Origin: Petrolisthes cinctipes
Lineage: Eukaryota > Arthropoda > Malacostraca > Decapoda > Porcellanidae
Reading direction: 5' to 3'
DNA: 64,000 nt
NCBI GenBank assembly: GCA_033782935.1
Contig: JAWQEG010001554.1
Location: 1-64,000, forward strand
Part shown: positions 48,301-60,269 of the stretch, piece after piece
Position numbering within the stretch: position 1 is the first letter of the stretch
How the letters are laid out: every line of letters begins with the position of its first letter
Made by a program: the position numbers and the translations under genes
Notes under the pieces: model-generated
Databases searched by the model: none
Told to the model about the DNA's origin: nothing
What the model saw: the letters and a program-made list of their open reading frames with translations, nothing else

Positions 48301-49205
48301 AACACAAATTTTATCTATACTGTACTAAAATTGAATGAAATATGAAACTGATGCATTCTACTAAGCTACACCATTAGTCCATAGTCTGATATGGCTTGTT
48401 TGGGTTTTAGGGATAAATGCTTATCGACTTCGTAATGGCCAGTAAGGTTATGAAATTGTACAGTAATAGTGTGAGTGTGTGTGTGGAGGTGAATATAGAA
48501 AAGTGTGTGTGTGTGTATGGAAGTGCATGTGGAAAAGTGTATGTGTGTTGCATGGTATCTGTGTGTTGTATCCCCATAGTCAGCTAATATCATTGTCAAA
48601 AACGTAATGGACAGAAAAAAAAACACGTGAATAGTTGAACTGTTGATGCCTGGAATAACAAATAGTCAAACTTGTTCGTTTGTTTTAGCCCACTAACCTT
48701 GAGAACCGTAATTCCGTCTAGTTTAAAAACCACTGTACTTCCAGGGTAATTATAATACCCTCTCAAATACTGGAAATGGTATCGTGTTCAATATTACATC
48801 AATTCACTATTTTTTGACAAGAGGTGATAGAGTACAGGTATAAAACGAGTGAATTTGTGATGCTTTGTTCTCACACTTCCCGTTTATAAAGTACTCCTAA
48901 CCTTTCCTATATTATTTAACGTCAACTACGTACACTATTGATGACAACTACATTATTTATTATTATTCCAGGTCATCTTTATATTAGAAACGTTAAAATA
49001 AATAAAGGTTCTGCTACAGCCCCTACTCGACCGAGTGCACTGTAGCCCCTCCTCTTATCACCTCATTTCTCGAACGGTACTCAGTTTTCTCCATCAAAAT
49101 GAGAGAAAACTTATTCATCAATGCTTCATAGATCCCTAACACACATTATTTCAAGCATCTTACCGGGATCGAAGCGTCAAATTCGAAGAAACTGTCGGAA
49201 TCCAT
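39354..49205 (-). CDS. PATL1: PATL1, Pat1-family mRNA decay scaffold (10 exons, 834 aa)
   Basis: Scaffold linking deadenylated mRNA to decapping in P-bodies; the family binds DDX6, LSM1-7 and DCP2. Exons (minus strand): 49205-49164, 44942-44757, 44384-43968, 43488-43272, 42873-42501, 42010-41788, 41212-40940, 40802-40626, 40158-39892 and 39683-39354; phases are consistent. The 14-residue first exon has DSFFEFDASIP, the acidic/aromatic N-terminus expected for DDX6 binding. Exon 2 has EEYDALNDETFGSAAVD, the family signature. Exons 3-5 are low-complexity, and exon 5 (about 288-411) is Gln/His-rich. Exon 6 carries LMTPREKGWLKYIQAMQL, matching the human segment before the C-terminal domain. Exons 7-10 form the helical Pat-C region (SLGKLQVVSVNAPRKIID, LLCIRKGK, NMPLLVKKD). 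Human PATL1 is 770 aa. The exon 5 acceptor (AAAAG at 42874) is pyrimidine-poor and is the weakest junction. Confidence 0.93.
43085..43160 (-). repeat. Degraded tRNA-like SINE
   Basis: Minus-strand GGTCTAGTGGCTTAGAGTGC resembles a tRNA D-arm/A-box, followed by CTGATCTGGGTTTAGCAG in place of a B box. It is an old fragment in a PATL1 intron. Confidence 0.4.
45024..45480 (+). pseudogene. Non-LTR retrotransposon reverse transcriptase fragment
   Basis: The plus-strand translation in shifting frames gives DLEQAFDSL, then TPLELLYVDDLALSADSLEE, then WTCAVCKREV. YVDDLAL (codons at 45246-45266) is the reverse transcriptase catalytic box; D-LE-AFD upstream and a C-x2-C knuckle downstream follow the usual order of an arthropod non-LTR ORF2. 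Several stops and frameshifts show it is dead. It lies in PATL1 intron 1. Confidence 0.75.
45960..46300. repeat. Degenerate GATGTGTGAAGTGGGG minisatellite
   Basis: Imperfect units combine GATGTGTGAAGTGGGGATAA, TGGTGATGTGTAGT and GGTAGTGAA. They recur about ten times with length variation in PATL1 intron 1. The array is non-coding. Confidence 0.8.
46865..47435 (-). mobile_element. TIR element D with a nested SINE-like insertion
   Basis: The terminal repeats GGTAAATATTGAAAGAATTA and TCTTTCAATAAATACC match those of the copy at 9032-9304. GAAAT on both sides fits a 5-bp target duplication. The host sequence on the two sides joins to give repeat E, seen uninterrupted at 35068-35190. Within the element, about 47100-47345 is foreign: it shares GCTATGGCTGC and GGGGTGGTAACCTCTGGCA with the SINE at 58085-58325. 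Confidence 0.8.
47100..47345. mobile_element. Headless SINE copy nested in element D
   Basis: Shares the body sequence (GACCCGAGTCAGCCTCGGCT, GCAGGAAGACCTCAGACA, CTGCTCACAGGGGTGGTAAC) with the tRNA-headed SINE at 58085-58325. It stops at AGATTTTTATAG before the tRNA-like part. Comparison with the element D copy at 9032-9304 marks the insertion between GTGGTAAAG and TACAGGAAATG. Confidence 0.65.
47564..48204. mobile_element. DNA element with long ACGAC-rich terminal inverted repeats
   Basis: The ends are inverted over about 75 bp. The left arm runs GCCGGTATCACACGG, then CGACATCGTGTCGTACGACA. The right arm is its complement, ending CCGTGTGATAGCCGC. The flanks are TTAA on the left and TTTA on the right, compatible with a 3-bp TTA/TAA target site of PIF/Harbinger type. 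The interior of about 490 bp has a short CCTAACCTAACCTAACC run and no transposase, so it is non-autonomous. Each arm also contains the internal palindrome TCGTGTCGTACGACACGA or a close form. Confidence 0.85.
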
Positions 49206-50261
49206 AGTACTTTCTCCAATAACGGGTCATGGTTTCCAGCACCATTATGTTCCAATAATCCGGAAAGTTTGCAATCGTTTTATCATTCTGTCATGAATAT
49301 CATCTTTTTAAAAAAGAAAAAATAGATTTTACATCGTTAATAATAATACGCATTCTTATCAAGAGATATGCGTATCTTTCCTATTAATTGGCTTTAAAAT
49401 CAGTAGCAATTTTTTTTTAAAGTCTTTCTTACCTGCATGGATGTTACGCAAGAGAATTGAACCTTTTATAAATAAAATGTTATGGTAATAAGGGGTTTGA
49501 ATACTATCATATTAACTTATCACATACCACAGCTGATCTCGACATCTGTCATCAATCATGTACTGTATTGTCAGAATGCTTCAATCATTATGCATTATTT
49601 ACAAACTATTATCTAACAAGTAAATACAAATAAAAAAAGGGCATGCCCATATCTTATGCAATATTGCATAACCGTATGAATTAATTTTCTAGGAATAACG
49701 TTGAATAACCATATATAATTAATTCATTTGGATTCATGGAGCTGCTGGGTTCCTCGGATTGATAGAATGCTTGCATTTTCTCCCAGCTTTGTGTCTCTGG
49801 TCTATTTTAATAATAATAATAATAACAATAATAGGAAATAATCTCCACATCAGTAATGAAAGGACTTTGGAGTTCTCAAAGTCCAGATAAATAGATAATA
49901 ACAGGACACGAGAACGTAATCGCTTCCCTGCTAAGGATAACGTCATGCGGCGCGAGCCTTTATATATATATATATATATATAATTTTAATTAGTGCCCTA
50001 AGAAACACATAAGCAAAGGTACGTTGGGTGTAATAGGGCCGTAGGCTACTGTAGAGAGATCTTCGTTAGGTATGTATGTGTGTATGTGTGTGTTTTTTTT
50101 CTCACGAGTATATCTTTATCTCTTTGATTTGTGTTTTATGCTTCTCTGTCTTATTGTGTGTGTGTGTGTTGTTGTTGTTCACTGGTATAATTTTATCTCT
50201 TATTTCTGTTTTTTTTTTTTTCATTTATGCTTCCCTGTCTCATTGTGTGTGTGTGTCCTTC

Positions 50262-50296
<35 letters not shown>

Positions 50297-52065
50297 TTGT
50301 GTTGTGTGTATATATATGTGTGTGTGTCTATCTGTGTGTGTGCGTTGTTGTATATGTGTGTGTATATCTGTGTGTGACTGTCTGTGTGTTGGTGTGTATG
50401 GATACGAGAGAAGTGAGAATAAGAAAAGTGTGGTATGTGTGCGACATATTTCATCTTTTTTGTACCAATTATAAAAATGAAACTAAAGAAAAGCATTATC
50501 ATCACAATTTCATCGATCGTATGTATAGACAATCACAGCTTCTATCATTGAGTCTTACAAATACATCTTTGACTTGCGGAGATTATACTAAATCAAATAC
50601 TTATACACATCGCGTAAATGGGGTGAACAGGCTTTACTTAATGTTTTCTCAAAAGCATTTCATTACTATCATCCTATCAAGCCTTTACAAGCATAATAAA
50701 ACTACTAGAAACAGGGAAGTAAAATATGAATTATAGAAATAAAATTATGTGCTGCTGGGGTATACTTTTTCATAGTTGCTGTTAAATGTTGTTGGATCCA
50801 TTTTCTGTGTTAGCATTTATGCTACAGGGTAGGCAAAAAATCACTATTAAATTTAATGTAGGTAAATAAAGATCTTATTGTATTAAATATTTTTGTATAT
50901 TTACAAAGAAACAACAAGAGAGGGACCAGAGCAGCAGCTGGCCACACATCATGTTAAAATTAACACAGTAACACACCTCACAGAGGCAAACATTTAATCG
51001 CCAGAGAAGCAAGACATTTTTGGCATATTTCTTTTCTGCAAACTACAAGGCAGGCTATCTGGAGGACTACTCAGGTGGACGGGGGAGAGGATAGGGTGTC
51101 AGACGAATAAATTAGGATAATAAAATGTTCATGACAGGATAGGGTAATGGTGGATGGATGGTGTAGTATGATCAAAGGTGTGATAGGAGGCCCAGACTAC
51201 AAGTAGTGGGTGGTGGTGGGCAGAAGAATAGGATGGGACTGTAGAGATAAGGGGGTGGGTATACTGTAGATAGGAGATCAGGATTGGCAAAATTGCAAGA
51301 ATGGATTTTCAGATGTAAAAGAACCAGGGCATATAACATTGTGGTTGTGCAAGACATAAGGAGAATAAAAGAAAAAACCGGGTCAGAATGTGAGATACGG
51401 TGTTGCAGCTGGATAATGTCAGGAAGCAAAATGTACAGTACAGGTAATGACAGGTGGTACAGGGCTTTAATGAATGCTCCAAGATATGGGGATAAAACAC
51501 TAAATGAGCAGTCTAACTGACTATACTACTAGGAATCAGAATGGGGGGATCTATGGAGGTCTAAGAGGGTTGAAAATAAAGTTTGAGACTTGTAGGCTGA
51601 TGGAAGAATGGGTTCACGATATCTTTATTAGTTTGAGCTGTAGAAAGCTGAATACGATTCGATAGAAAAATACTGGCAAGTTAGGAAGAGGTGATGAGGG
51701 TGTATGGGCAAAAATGAAATAAAAGATGAATGGATGAGGGATTGAGTCACCAGATCTAGGGCAGGGATAGAATGGCAAGTCAGTTGGGCAGAAAGTAAGG
51801 AAACAGGGTTGAGGTTGCAGCATAACAGAGGCAAAGTGAGATTAAGGGAGGAGAAGGGGAAAGGTATGTGCTGGATAATGCTGGCAGCAACAGCTTGCCA
51901 CCGTTGTGGGAAGCAATCTTCAAAATGCTTCTCAAGCCACCACAATAGTCACACAAACTGCGCGATGGCGCTGTTAGGTGTTGGCACGAGCTCAAAGTGA
52001 AAGAGAGCAAGAACACAGAAAACCCTGTGTAGAATCCAAGAATTTGGTGTCTATCCTTGTCTATC
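49206..52065. other. Intergenic region between CTCF and PATL1
   Basis: No exon is supported. It holds a (TA)n run near 49963-49982, long TG-rich microsatellite sequence (50065-50400) and AT-rich sequence. About 51170-52065 is probably CTCF 3' UTR, with a minus-strand AATAAA at 51624-51629. Confidence 0.6.
50065..50400. repeat. TG-rich microsatellite region
   Basis: Interrupted (TG)n and TGTATG runs with poly-T segments at about 50091-50099 and 50209-50221. Overlapping Cys/Val-rich frames on both strands are products of the repeat. Confidence 0.9.
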
Positions 52066-55000
52066 TCATTCACCAAATTCTAAGTGTATCTGTCCTTCAT
52101 CTTCATCCTGAAACACAAACAACAATAACACTTATTAGTTATGTAATATTTCTTTAAAAATTCTGAATAGCATCACCTTATTATGAACAGCCAACTTACA
52201 AGTGCTGTGTAATGCCTTTCATGATTCAGTCCTCTGATGCTTCACATTTACAGAACTACTAATACTTGGTCATCAGTCAGTCATATCAGAATTCTTAGCA
52301 ACTGTCAGTTATCCATGCTTGACAAAATACTGACAGGTATGGTATAAGAAATAGTACAGTACACATTCAGTACTTTAAGTTATACTGTAGACGTCTCCAT
52401 TTAACCCCACAGGTCTAATATGAAGATCTATGCATTTCAGTAACTGCCCTGAACAGGCCTAGTACTAATATTTACAAAATGCATAATGCCATTAAACAAG
52501 AAAACAGGGAAAAATGGAGAGCATGAATACTGCGCTACATCCCAGCCACTGCCACATAAGATTCCCCTGCCTCCAGGGTGTTTAAATAAGTGAATATAGT
52601 ATTTTATTGTGTATGCGCTTGTATTTTGTACCCCAAGTGACCTTTATAGGGGAGAACAGAGTTTTCATTTTGAATGACCTGGAGATACATATTTTAACAT
52701 AACTGGGATAACCATTCAAGGGTTGACTTATGTTTAATAGTGTTTTCATGTAATATATTCCTCTTCTTTCTTTTATGCTCATAAGTACTTACATCAAAGC
52801 CAAAGCAAGTTTCCATCTCCTTCTGGGCTTCCTTTTTTGCTTCAGCTCCAATTTCAGTCTTCACCTCCTGTTTCTTGGTTTGCAGCCCAAGGAGGGCAGA
52901 CTCCTCAACTAAGCAGGGTCCATCAACTGGGTAGGAGAAATGAAATTGTATGAGTAATCTAGAATAATGTTTAACTACTTCAGCCTGGTGTGTTTTTAAA
53001 TCAATGTATTCAGGCTAAATCCAATGTAGCATTATGCATCACAATGAAAGCCTTTGGGTCAAATAAAATGCAGAGAAAAATGAATGAAGTGGAGGAAACC
53101 CAATAGTTCAGTACTCAAAAGATGCACAACTAAGAGGGGTGATAATACCAATAATTCAGAAGATAAAATCTGCTGCATCAAAGGAATGAAAGAGAATTGA
53201 AGAGGTACTTTAAAGTTGGAAAGAAAAAATAATTAGTAAAGTACAGCAAAGATGAACATGTGGGTAAAGACGAAAGTATTAGTGAGGCAAGTAGATGTAT
53301 ACCTGTTCTGCTAATACCCAATTAAGTGATTTGTATGGATTTAGTGATGATAATGCATAGTAATTATGATTATTAGTGCCTACATTTTGTTGCCTGACAG
53401 GTTTGATTGAACATTCTGGAATAAAGGAATATTGAGTCAACATGAAATGTCATCTCATTACCCTAGTCCCAGAATGACTACTAAAGCACCATTGATGCCC
53501 ACTAACAGTGTTCCTCTTCTAGTCTGATTCTTTTCTTAATTAATTATTAGGAAAAGGAAGGCAGAACCAAGTACTTTAGAAACCTGCTCCCAACCCACCA
53601 CTTATAGGAGGGTCAAAATACATAATTAATGGGCTGGTGAGTACTATTATATTCTACCCTATATAAAGAACATTATCTTGATATAACTCCACATCTACAA
53701 AAAAAAAAAATGTATATATAAAAAAATAAAATAAAATAAAAAATCAGACGACGCCAGGGGTGTCAAGCTATACTCGTGTAGTCTTAGGGGACAGTATCAA
53801 GGTACAGCTAACCTATGCCATCAGCAGTGATAGCATCGTGTGTGATGGCTTCGGGTACCATGAGAGGGGAGGCAGCCAGCACCCCACCAACCCCAGTACC
53901 ATCCAAACTTGTGTCTGTCACAGGAATACCATCAGACATCATCACGTGTCCTTCTCCATCCTGCAAAACAAAGAACATGGCATGTAAATTTGTGCAGTTA
54001 CAATCTTTGCCCATAAGCTCTGGGTTTGTAGTTAATAATCATTTTAGGTACAGTACATACTATAACATTGTTACATGGCCTTCCTCAGGAGCTCGGGGCT
54101 GCTCGGCCTGACAGCTTGAGGAACTTCAACAACAACAACAACAACAATGTTACATAATTTACTTAAAGACATAGTACTACCATTTCTGTTATCAAGTGAA
54201 TTAGAATGACATTAGAATGCACACAACATAACAATTGTAAATACCAGACTCCTCTTAATTATCAGTTAATTGTGGTTCCTCACTGGTAGCCATTAGGAGT
54301 AAAGACTGTTGAAAAACAACAGTAAATGTGTCTAAATTTAGTTGAATGCCAGCTTGTGCTTTGTGTCCCACCATTCATTTCACCCACCGAAGCTCCACCA
54401 CTCTACCCTTTCATCAATACAACACTACCTCCTTTTATTTTTCACTCACACTCCATCCTCTCCTCAATGCTCCACCATCAAGTTTTCCCTTACCTGCAGT
54501 TGTATAACTTCAAGAACAACGTACTGGTTACCATCCTGACCATCCACGGCCATGATGTCATCCTCGTCAACTTCACTAGTGTACATCTCAACCTGCAATA
54601 TAATTAATCTTACCAATCACTCTAATATCTCAATCTATAATACAGTAGTTTAAACTTACTCAGGGGGGATATTGTCAATATCACAAAGTACAATACAATA
54701 AAACCTGCTTAAGATTTCCCTGAACCGAGTATCAAAAAGTGTGATATAAGTGGGTCTTACTGTATCAGACATACAGTATATTAACAATAGCATCAAATGT
54801 ACTGTATTTTATTGCTATCAACTCTTTATCATTTTGTTTTATCTATGTAAAAGAACAGAGGAACCCAAATGGATATACTATCCTGAACATACATATGTCT
54901 AAGGCTCAACATATAAACCCATATCCAGCAAAGTAACTTAAGCCAGTTCCACACCTGTTGTCCATTGATGAGCTGAAGTCTCTTCTGGCGGCCAATCTTC

Positions 55001-58000
55001 AATGCCTGTGCCTTCTCTTGGGCCGATGCATCAGGGTCGTGGATAGCCATGTGACGGATTAAGTTACCTGCACCAAAAGTATTCATCATAAATGATTTAT
55101 AACAATAATAATGAAGGCATGATTAACCAATTAACAATGTCAAGACTATCACCATGATTTTTTATTGCATACCTTTGTGCCTGAAAGCCTTCCCACATTC
55201 GGGGCATTCCTGAGTCTTCTCACGTGGCATAGGTGGGATGTACTCAGGGTTGTGGTAGAGGTTTTGATGTCGTTTCAATAGCTGCTTCTGGCGGAATGCC
55301 TGTTGTCGAGAGAAAGAATAAGGGTGCTATAATGAGGACTGAATAGGTGCCAGTCAATTAGGAAAGTGGTAGGTTTTCACTTTCCACAAATGACAGAGTG
55401 GTTTAGACACTCATCTTGCAAACAAGATTCCCTAGGTTCAATTTGTGGAATTGGGAATTTCCTAAATTCCCGTGTTACTGTTCATCTAGCAGTTAAGTTG
55501 TAATTAGGGAGGAGGAACAACAGATTCTAAAACATGTAAATATAAGACACTCCAACTATATCACAAGCACCACACCTCTTCCTTACACATGCCTTATCCA
55601 ACCTGTCCTAAGCCAGCATGGATAGGGTAGGTTAGGTTATAATATGTGGACAGATATCATCAACTAGGAAAATAAAAAGGGGATAATGCCTACTATAAGA
55701 GGTACCTGATCACACTGGTCACATTGATATGGCTTTTGTTCAGTGTGTACCAGCATATGTGACTCAAGGTGACGGGCGGATGTGGAGGCATACGGACACA
55801 ATTCACATTTGAAGCATTTCTCCCCTTCATGTGACTTGTTGTGCTGCTTAAAGGTGTACCTGGAGGAAGAAATAATGTCATATACAGTCAACTCCCTACT
55901 TGTAAAAATTGTTCTGCCATGCCAGGCTGGATGACTGTATAATGCAAGACTTCCCAATGTGGACATGATTTTAATCTGCAATATTTACCCGGAGTGTTTA
56001 TTCACCATCCGTGAGCTACGACTACAAGAACAATATCACTAGAAGTTTGCAAACCCCCACCAAGGCTGAGCACCCCAGTGTATGGTCAGAATCACCCACA
56101 TTTCGACTTCATTATTAAAAATTAATTAAGCTATAATGTATGAAACATATTTCCAGATTCAGATATTAATCATCCCAATTCTAATACTCTGTTGCCAGTC
56201 ACAAGCCCCACTTATGGTAAATATTTTGTACAAATCCATAAAACTTTTAGCGTAATCCTACTAACAAACAAATTAACTGGACCGAAAACATAATATCCTT
56301 GATGGAGGTAATAATGCAACACTTGTGCAAATACTGTAGCACCTACCTGTCCGGGAATGCCTTGCCACATTTCTTACACTTGAGTGGTTTGTCTGAGGTG
56401 TGAAGCTTCTGCACATGTATTCTTAGATCAGTCTTGCGGCCACAAGTGGTTGGACACAACTCACAGGCATACACTGGCTTGTTACCTGTGAGTGAGCAAC
56501 ATGTACCGTGAGTAGAAGCTCATTTAATATTAGCAGGAAAAATGAACTGCTATTTTTTAGTGATGGTTTTACATCTTTAGAAGAATACCAGTCTATTATT
56601 ACTAGTGCTACCACATAAGTAATGATGGACATTCCTATTAACATGAATTTAGACAATTCAGTACACACCTCTCTTGTTCAAGAAAACATTTTCTTTTTCG
56701 TAATGAAAGATTTTCAGTTCAGTCTTGCATAGACTGCACTGTACAGTTTATGAACAGCTCTGTTCAGAAGTTTGGACTTCACCCATCAGCCATTTAAACC
56801 CCAACCCTGATGATGAAAGAGTTGTCAGATGTAAACGACTCCTCCCTGCTGACCCTGACTATGGATCTTTCACAAATCACCTGACGAACCACAGCCTCAA
56901 GCACTTATCTGCTTGTGACTCAGACATTATTATTATTGGTCTCACCTGTGTGTATAAGTTTGTGTGCTTTGAGTGAATTTGACTGAGTGAAACGTGCGTG
57001 ACAAATCTCGCACTCATAGGGCTTTTCCCCGGTGTGAATTCTCAGATGTCGCTTTAGCTTGAAAGTGTCCGGACTGGCATATGTGCAGTGTGGACACTGA
57101 TAGGGTCGCTCTCCAGAGTGGCACCGCATGTGGCGTTTCAACTTGCTCAGCTCTACACTGGCATAGTCACAGTCTGGGCACTTGTGAGGCTTCTCATGAG
57201 TGTGGATGTACCGGACATGTCTCACCAGTTCACCTGACAAAAATAAACACTCAACTGAATCAAACTGGAATATTATCAACTGAAGACAAAATACTGTTGT
57301 ATTTAATTTGAATGTAATCTTATGTGTCACATTAGTGTTAACCCACACAATCATATAGTTTAAAACTTTGGAGTGGCATGAACACAAGAAATTGGGTATA
57401 AGAGCCGCAAAGATGGCTATGCTCAGAAGTGTGTATATCGTCTGAAGAAATGACAAATTATATGGTATGGAAAAGAATGGATAATACAATAAATGTAGAG
57501 TAAAAGTGTATAAGAGTGATGTTGAGGGTAAAGAAGAAGGGGAAGATCTAAAAGACTGTAAGATATGATGAGTGATTGTTCAATGAAAACATGGAATAAG
57601 AATAGAAGAAGCTTAACTTGTGCATGATTGGCTCGAGTTGAAGAGATTTCCTGAGGTAAAAAATGCTTTTAAGAGACCAACCTGAAGTGGTGAAAGTGCT
57701 TTCACAATATTTGCAGCGGTGAGGCTTGATACCGGTGTGAGTATTGACATGGTTCTGTAGTGATGCCAAAGTTTTGAAGCCGCGTTCACACACCGAGCAT
57801 TTGTGTGGCCGCTCCTCACTGTGTGATTTCATGTGTCTTGAGAGTAGATACCTGTCAAGGGGGTACATAAGAGTTAAAGTAGGAAGAGGTACTATAGGGA
57901 AAAATGTGAGGACAAAACAGGCTTATAGGATGCTGTGCTCTTCCTGAAACTATCTCAAGATAACCATATATAAATTTACATGCCAACTCAAGGAGTAGTG

Positions 58001-60269
58001 TTCAACCATCAACAATTGCATTTTATATTTTATACCAGGCCTTCATCTCCATGCTGGAAGGTAACCCATCGCTAAGAAAATCTTATAGAGGAGGGGTTCC
58101 CCGTGCCCCTCGCTCCACGGCTATTGCACCGAAATAGGACCCGAGTCGGCTTCGGCTATGGCTGCCTAAGCAGGAAGGCCTCAGACATCCGACTCAAACC
58201 CCCTATCCCCTGCTCATAGGGGTGGTAACCTCTGGCAAAGTGAGAGATTTTTACAGTATCCTGAGCAGGACTCGAACGCTGGACCACAGAAACGGCAGCC
58301 GCACACTCTACCACTGTGCTAGCCAGAAGCTATCAACAACAATTGTACTGAATTCAAAGCATAACAGAGATTTACTGTGATGGCTGTTCGGTTGGAAAAG
58401 CTTACCAAGTAAATATTATTCTGCTCATGCTGTATTCAACAATATATCTATAGTGTAACAATATAAACATAGTGTATGTACCTTTACATTTTTGTACAAG
58501 ATTTTAATAATAAAAATTATCCTAAATTGCTTACCTTTTGGGACTAGTGTAGTTGCAATAATTACACATGTGTGCTTGAGTAACTGTTTGGGACTTTTTG
58601 TGAATGATGCGCATCATTTTCTTTTCATCTTCATCACCAGACTCCTGAAAACAAACAAATTTTTTAGAAAAACTAGCAGTCTTTTACTGTTTTATTGCAA
58701 GAGGAGATCTCTTCAAGTAAGAATACTCTCCCAATTTTGAATTACACTAAAATGGGAAGGAGTCGCTATGTGTAGTACTTGGAGTCCATATCTCAGGTGG
58801 AAGTGAAACATATTAATGCTATGAAGGCATGGAATATAGGAAGAAAAATATTCTCTGTTAAAGTACTTTTAATATTGTACCATAACAATCACTCACATAA
58901 CTAAGTCCTTCATCGGGTTCATTAAAGTCGTATACAGTGTCGTCTTTGTCGGCATCGCTGGACTGCTCCACAATGAGGACATAGCTCACTTCCCCAGGGT
59001 TTGTTGAAGATGGAACAATGGTCACTATCTGATTGTTGTCCCCTGGGAAAAATACCACGTTACACTTATGGGATTGGGGAAACTACTCAAAAATTTAATA
59101 AGGCATGCATACTTCTATCTTTTATATCATAACTGATAGTAAATTTTTCTGCATTTAACATATCTTTTACAATTGATTCCTGGAACAGATTCTTGGTTTA
59201 TATTTCAGTAAAAACAGTATTGCAATATCCATTTGCTTACAAGCATGGTACAGTAACTAACCTGTATTGAGGACAACTTGGTTATTTCCCTCACCCTGTT
59301 GCATGCTGGGAATGACCTGCAGTGTACCATCCTCACCCAAAGCCACTCGACTCTGGGACAGACTATCTCCATCCTAATAGCACAAAAGACACAATGCTTA
59401 TACCCTTTTGTAATGACACATTAATTTTACAGTCCACATATTGTACTACAGTATACTTCATTCTCATGGTAAAATTTCTGTGTTTTCAATAAACAGCTAA
59501 TCAGAGAGGTAATGGAAATTACAATATTAATAATATTATATTTATAAACAAAATAATTACAGTATAAATATATTACATTAATAAATACTGAAATATTTTC
59601 CATAGTCAAGATTTGATACAATAAACCCCTCGATATAATGACCTGCAACATGCCGAATTTCAGCTGCAATTTCCGTAAAACATTATGATGATAATCTTTT
59701 TGTAGCTGCATGCAGAATAGTGTATGCCTACTTACATCATTAATAGAGTCTTCTTCTGTATTAAGCATAACAGAACCCTCAGCTCCTCCAGACTCTCCTT
59801 CCGAGGCATCTCCACCATCTGATGACACCACCACCATCTGCTGCTGTGTCCCATCAACATTCTGGTAGAAGTACTGACCGGACTCATCCACAAACACCTG
59901 AGCTACATCAGCTGTCAGGAAAGCATACACATTACTAATATTGTGCTGTACAAGGTTGAATAAAGTACACTGTTAAACACCCATTGTCTTTCTGTTTACT
60001 TTCAGATAGCTACTGACACTTGGTTCCTGGTTTCCCTGCTATTGTTTATACAGTATCATCGTCACAAGAAATCTTATACATGGTTAAGGAGATGGTACAA
60101 AATTTCCTGTACTATTAAGTAGCCATTATATTTATTGTCATAATCTTAACTGTAACTTCAGAGACACCTCACCTGTGGGTCCTTGGTCACCAGTCTGAAT
60201 CTCTTTGTTAAATGTATCAAGGTAGTTGTGGATGTCACTGATGGTTTCACCACCTTCCCCTCCCTCCAT
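52066..60269 (-). CDS. CTCF: CTCF, 11-zinc-finger insulator and loop-anchor protein (15 coding exons, 684 aa)
   Basis: Sequence-specific DNA-binding protein that organises chromatin loops. Coding exons (minus strand): 60269-60173, 59911-59736, 59373-59262, 59042-58897, 58644-58535, 57851-57682, 57233-56946, 56485-56347, 55859-55706, 55299-55173, 55067-54955, 54592-54494, 53960-53813, 52926-52793 and 52107-52066; every junction keeps the frame. Residues 1-203 are acidic, with VYDF at 165-168. Eleven C2H2 fingers span about 204-516, beginning [11 protein letters not shown] and including [34 protein letters not shown] and [10 protein letters not shown], with the family's spacing. The C-terminal part is acidic; it has a sumoylation-type VKTE site and ends HLEFGE. 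Human CTCF is 727 aa. The start is the first ATG, one base after an acceptor at 60271. Introns separate most fingers. Confidence 0.96.
54076..54147. repeat. SINE 3' end with (AAC)n tail
   Basis: Matches the segment at 31597-31690: TGGCCTTCCTCAGGAGCTCG, GACAGCTTGAGGAACTTCAA and a run of CAA triplets. It lies in a CTCF intron. Confidence 0.75.
55383..55455 (+). repeat. tRNA-derived SINE head
   Basis: The plus strand reads GACAGAGTGGTTTAGACACT (A-box type), a CATCTTGCAAACAAGAT stem-loop in the anticodon position, and CCTAGGTTCAATTTGTGG (B-box type). The missing acceptor stem and the intronic position argue against a functional tRNA. Confidence 0.6.
57410..57620 (+). pseudogene. Possible non-LTR retrotransposon ORF2 C-terminal remnant
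   Basis: Broken plus-strand frames give VYKSDVEGK, a Lys/Gly-rich stretch and KTVRYDE. This resembles the post-RT segment also seen at 31085-31400 (VYGSDCEGQ). It is short and heavily mutated, in a CTCF intron. Confidence 0.35.
58085..58325 (-). mobile_element. tRNA-derived SINE
   Basis: Read on the minus strand it begins GGCTAGCACAGTGGTAGAGT (A box) and has GTTCGAGTCC (perfect B box, 58268-58277) about 35 nt downstream. The body follows, with TAACCTCTGGC-type and GCCATAGCCGAAGCCGACTC segments. The body, without the tRNA head, is repeated at 47100-47345. The spacing of A and B boxes fits an internal pol III promoter. It lies in a CTCF intron. Confidence 0.8.

Noticed and set aside
50072..50736. 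Several overlapping Cys/Val-rich frames of up to 169 codons
   Set aside because: They arise from TG microsatellite sequence open in several frames.
55383..55455. Possible functional tRNA gene
   Set aside because: A- and B-box-like motifs are present, but the acceptor stem does not pair and the location is intronic. It fits a SINE head better.
56725..56976. 83-codon plus-strand frame
   Set aside because: It overlaps the end of a CTCF finger exon on the other strand and otherwise covers intron sequence.
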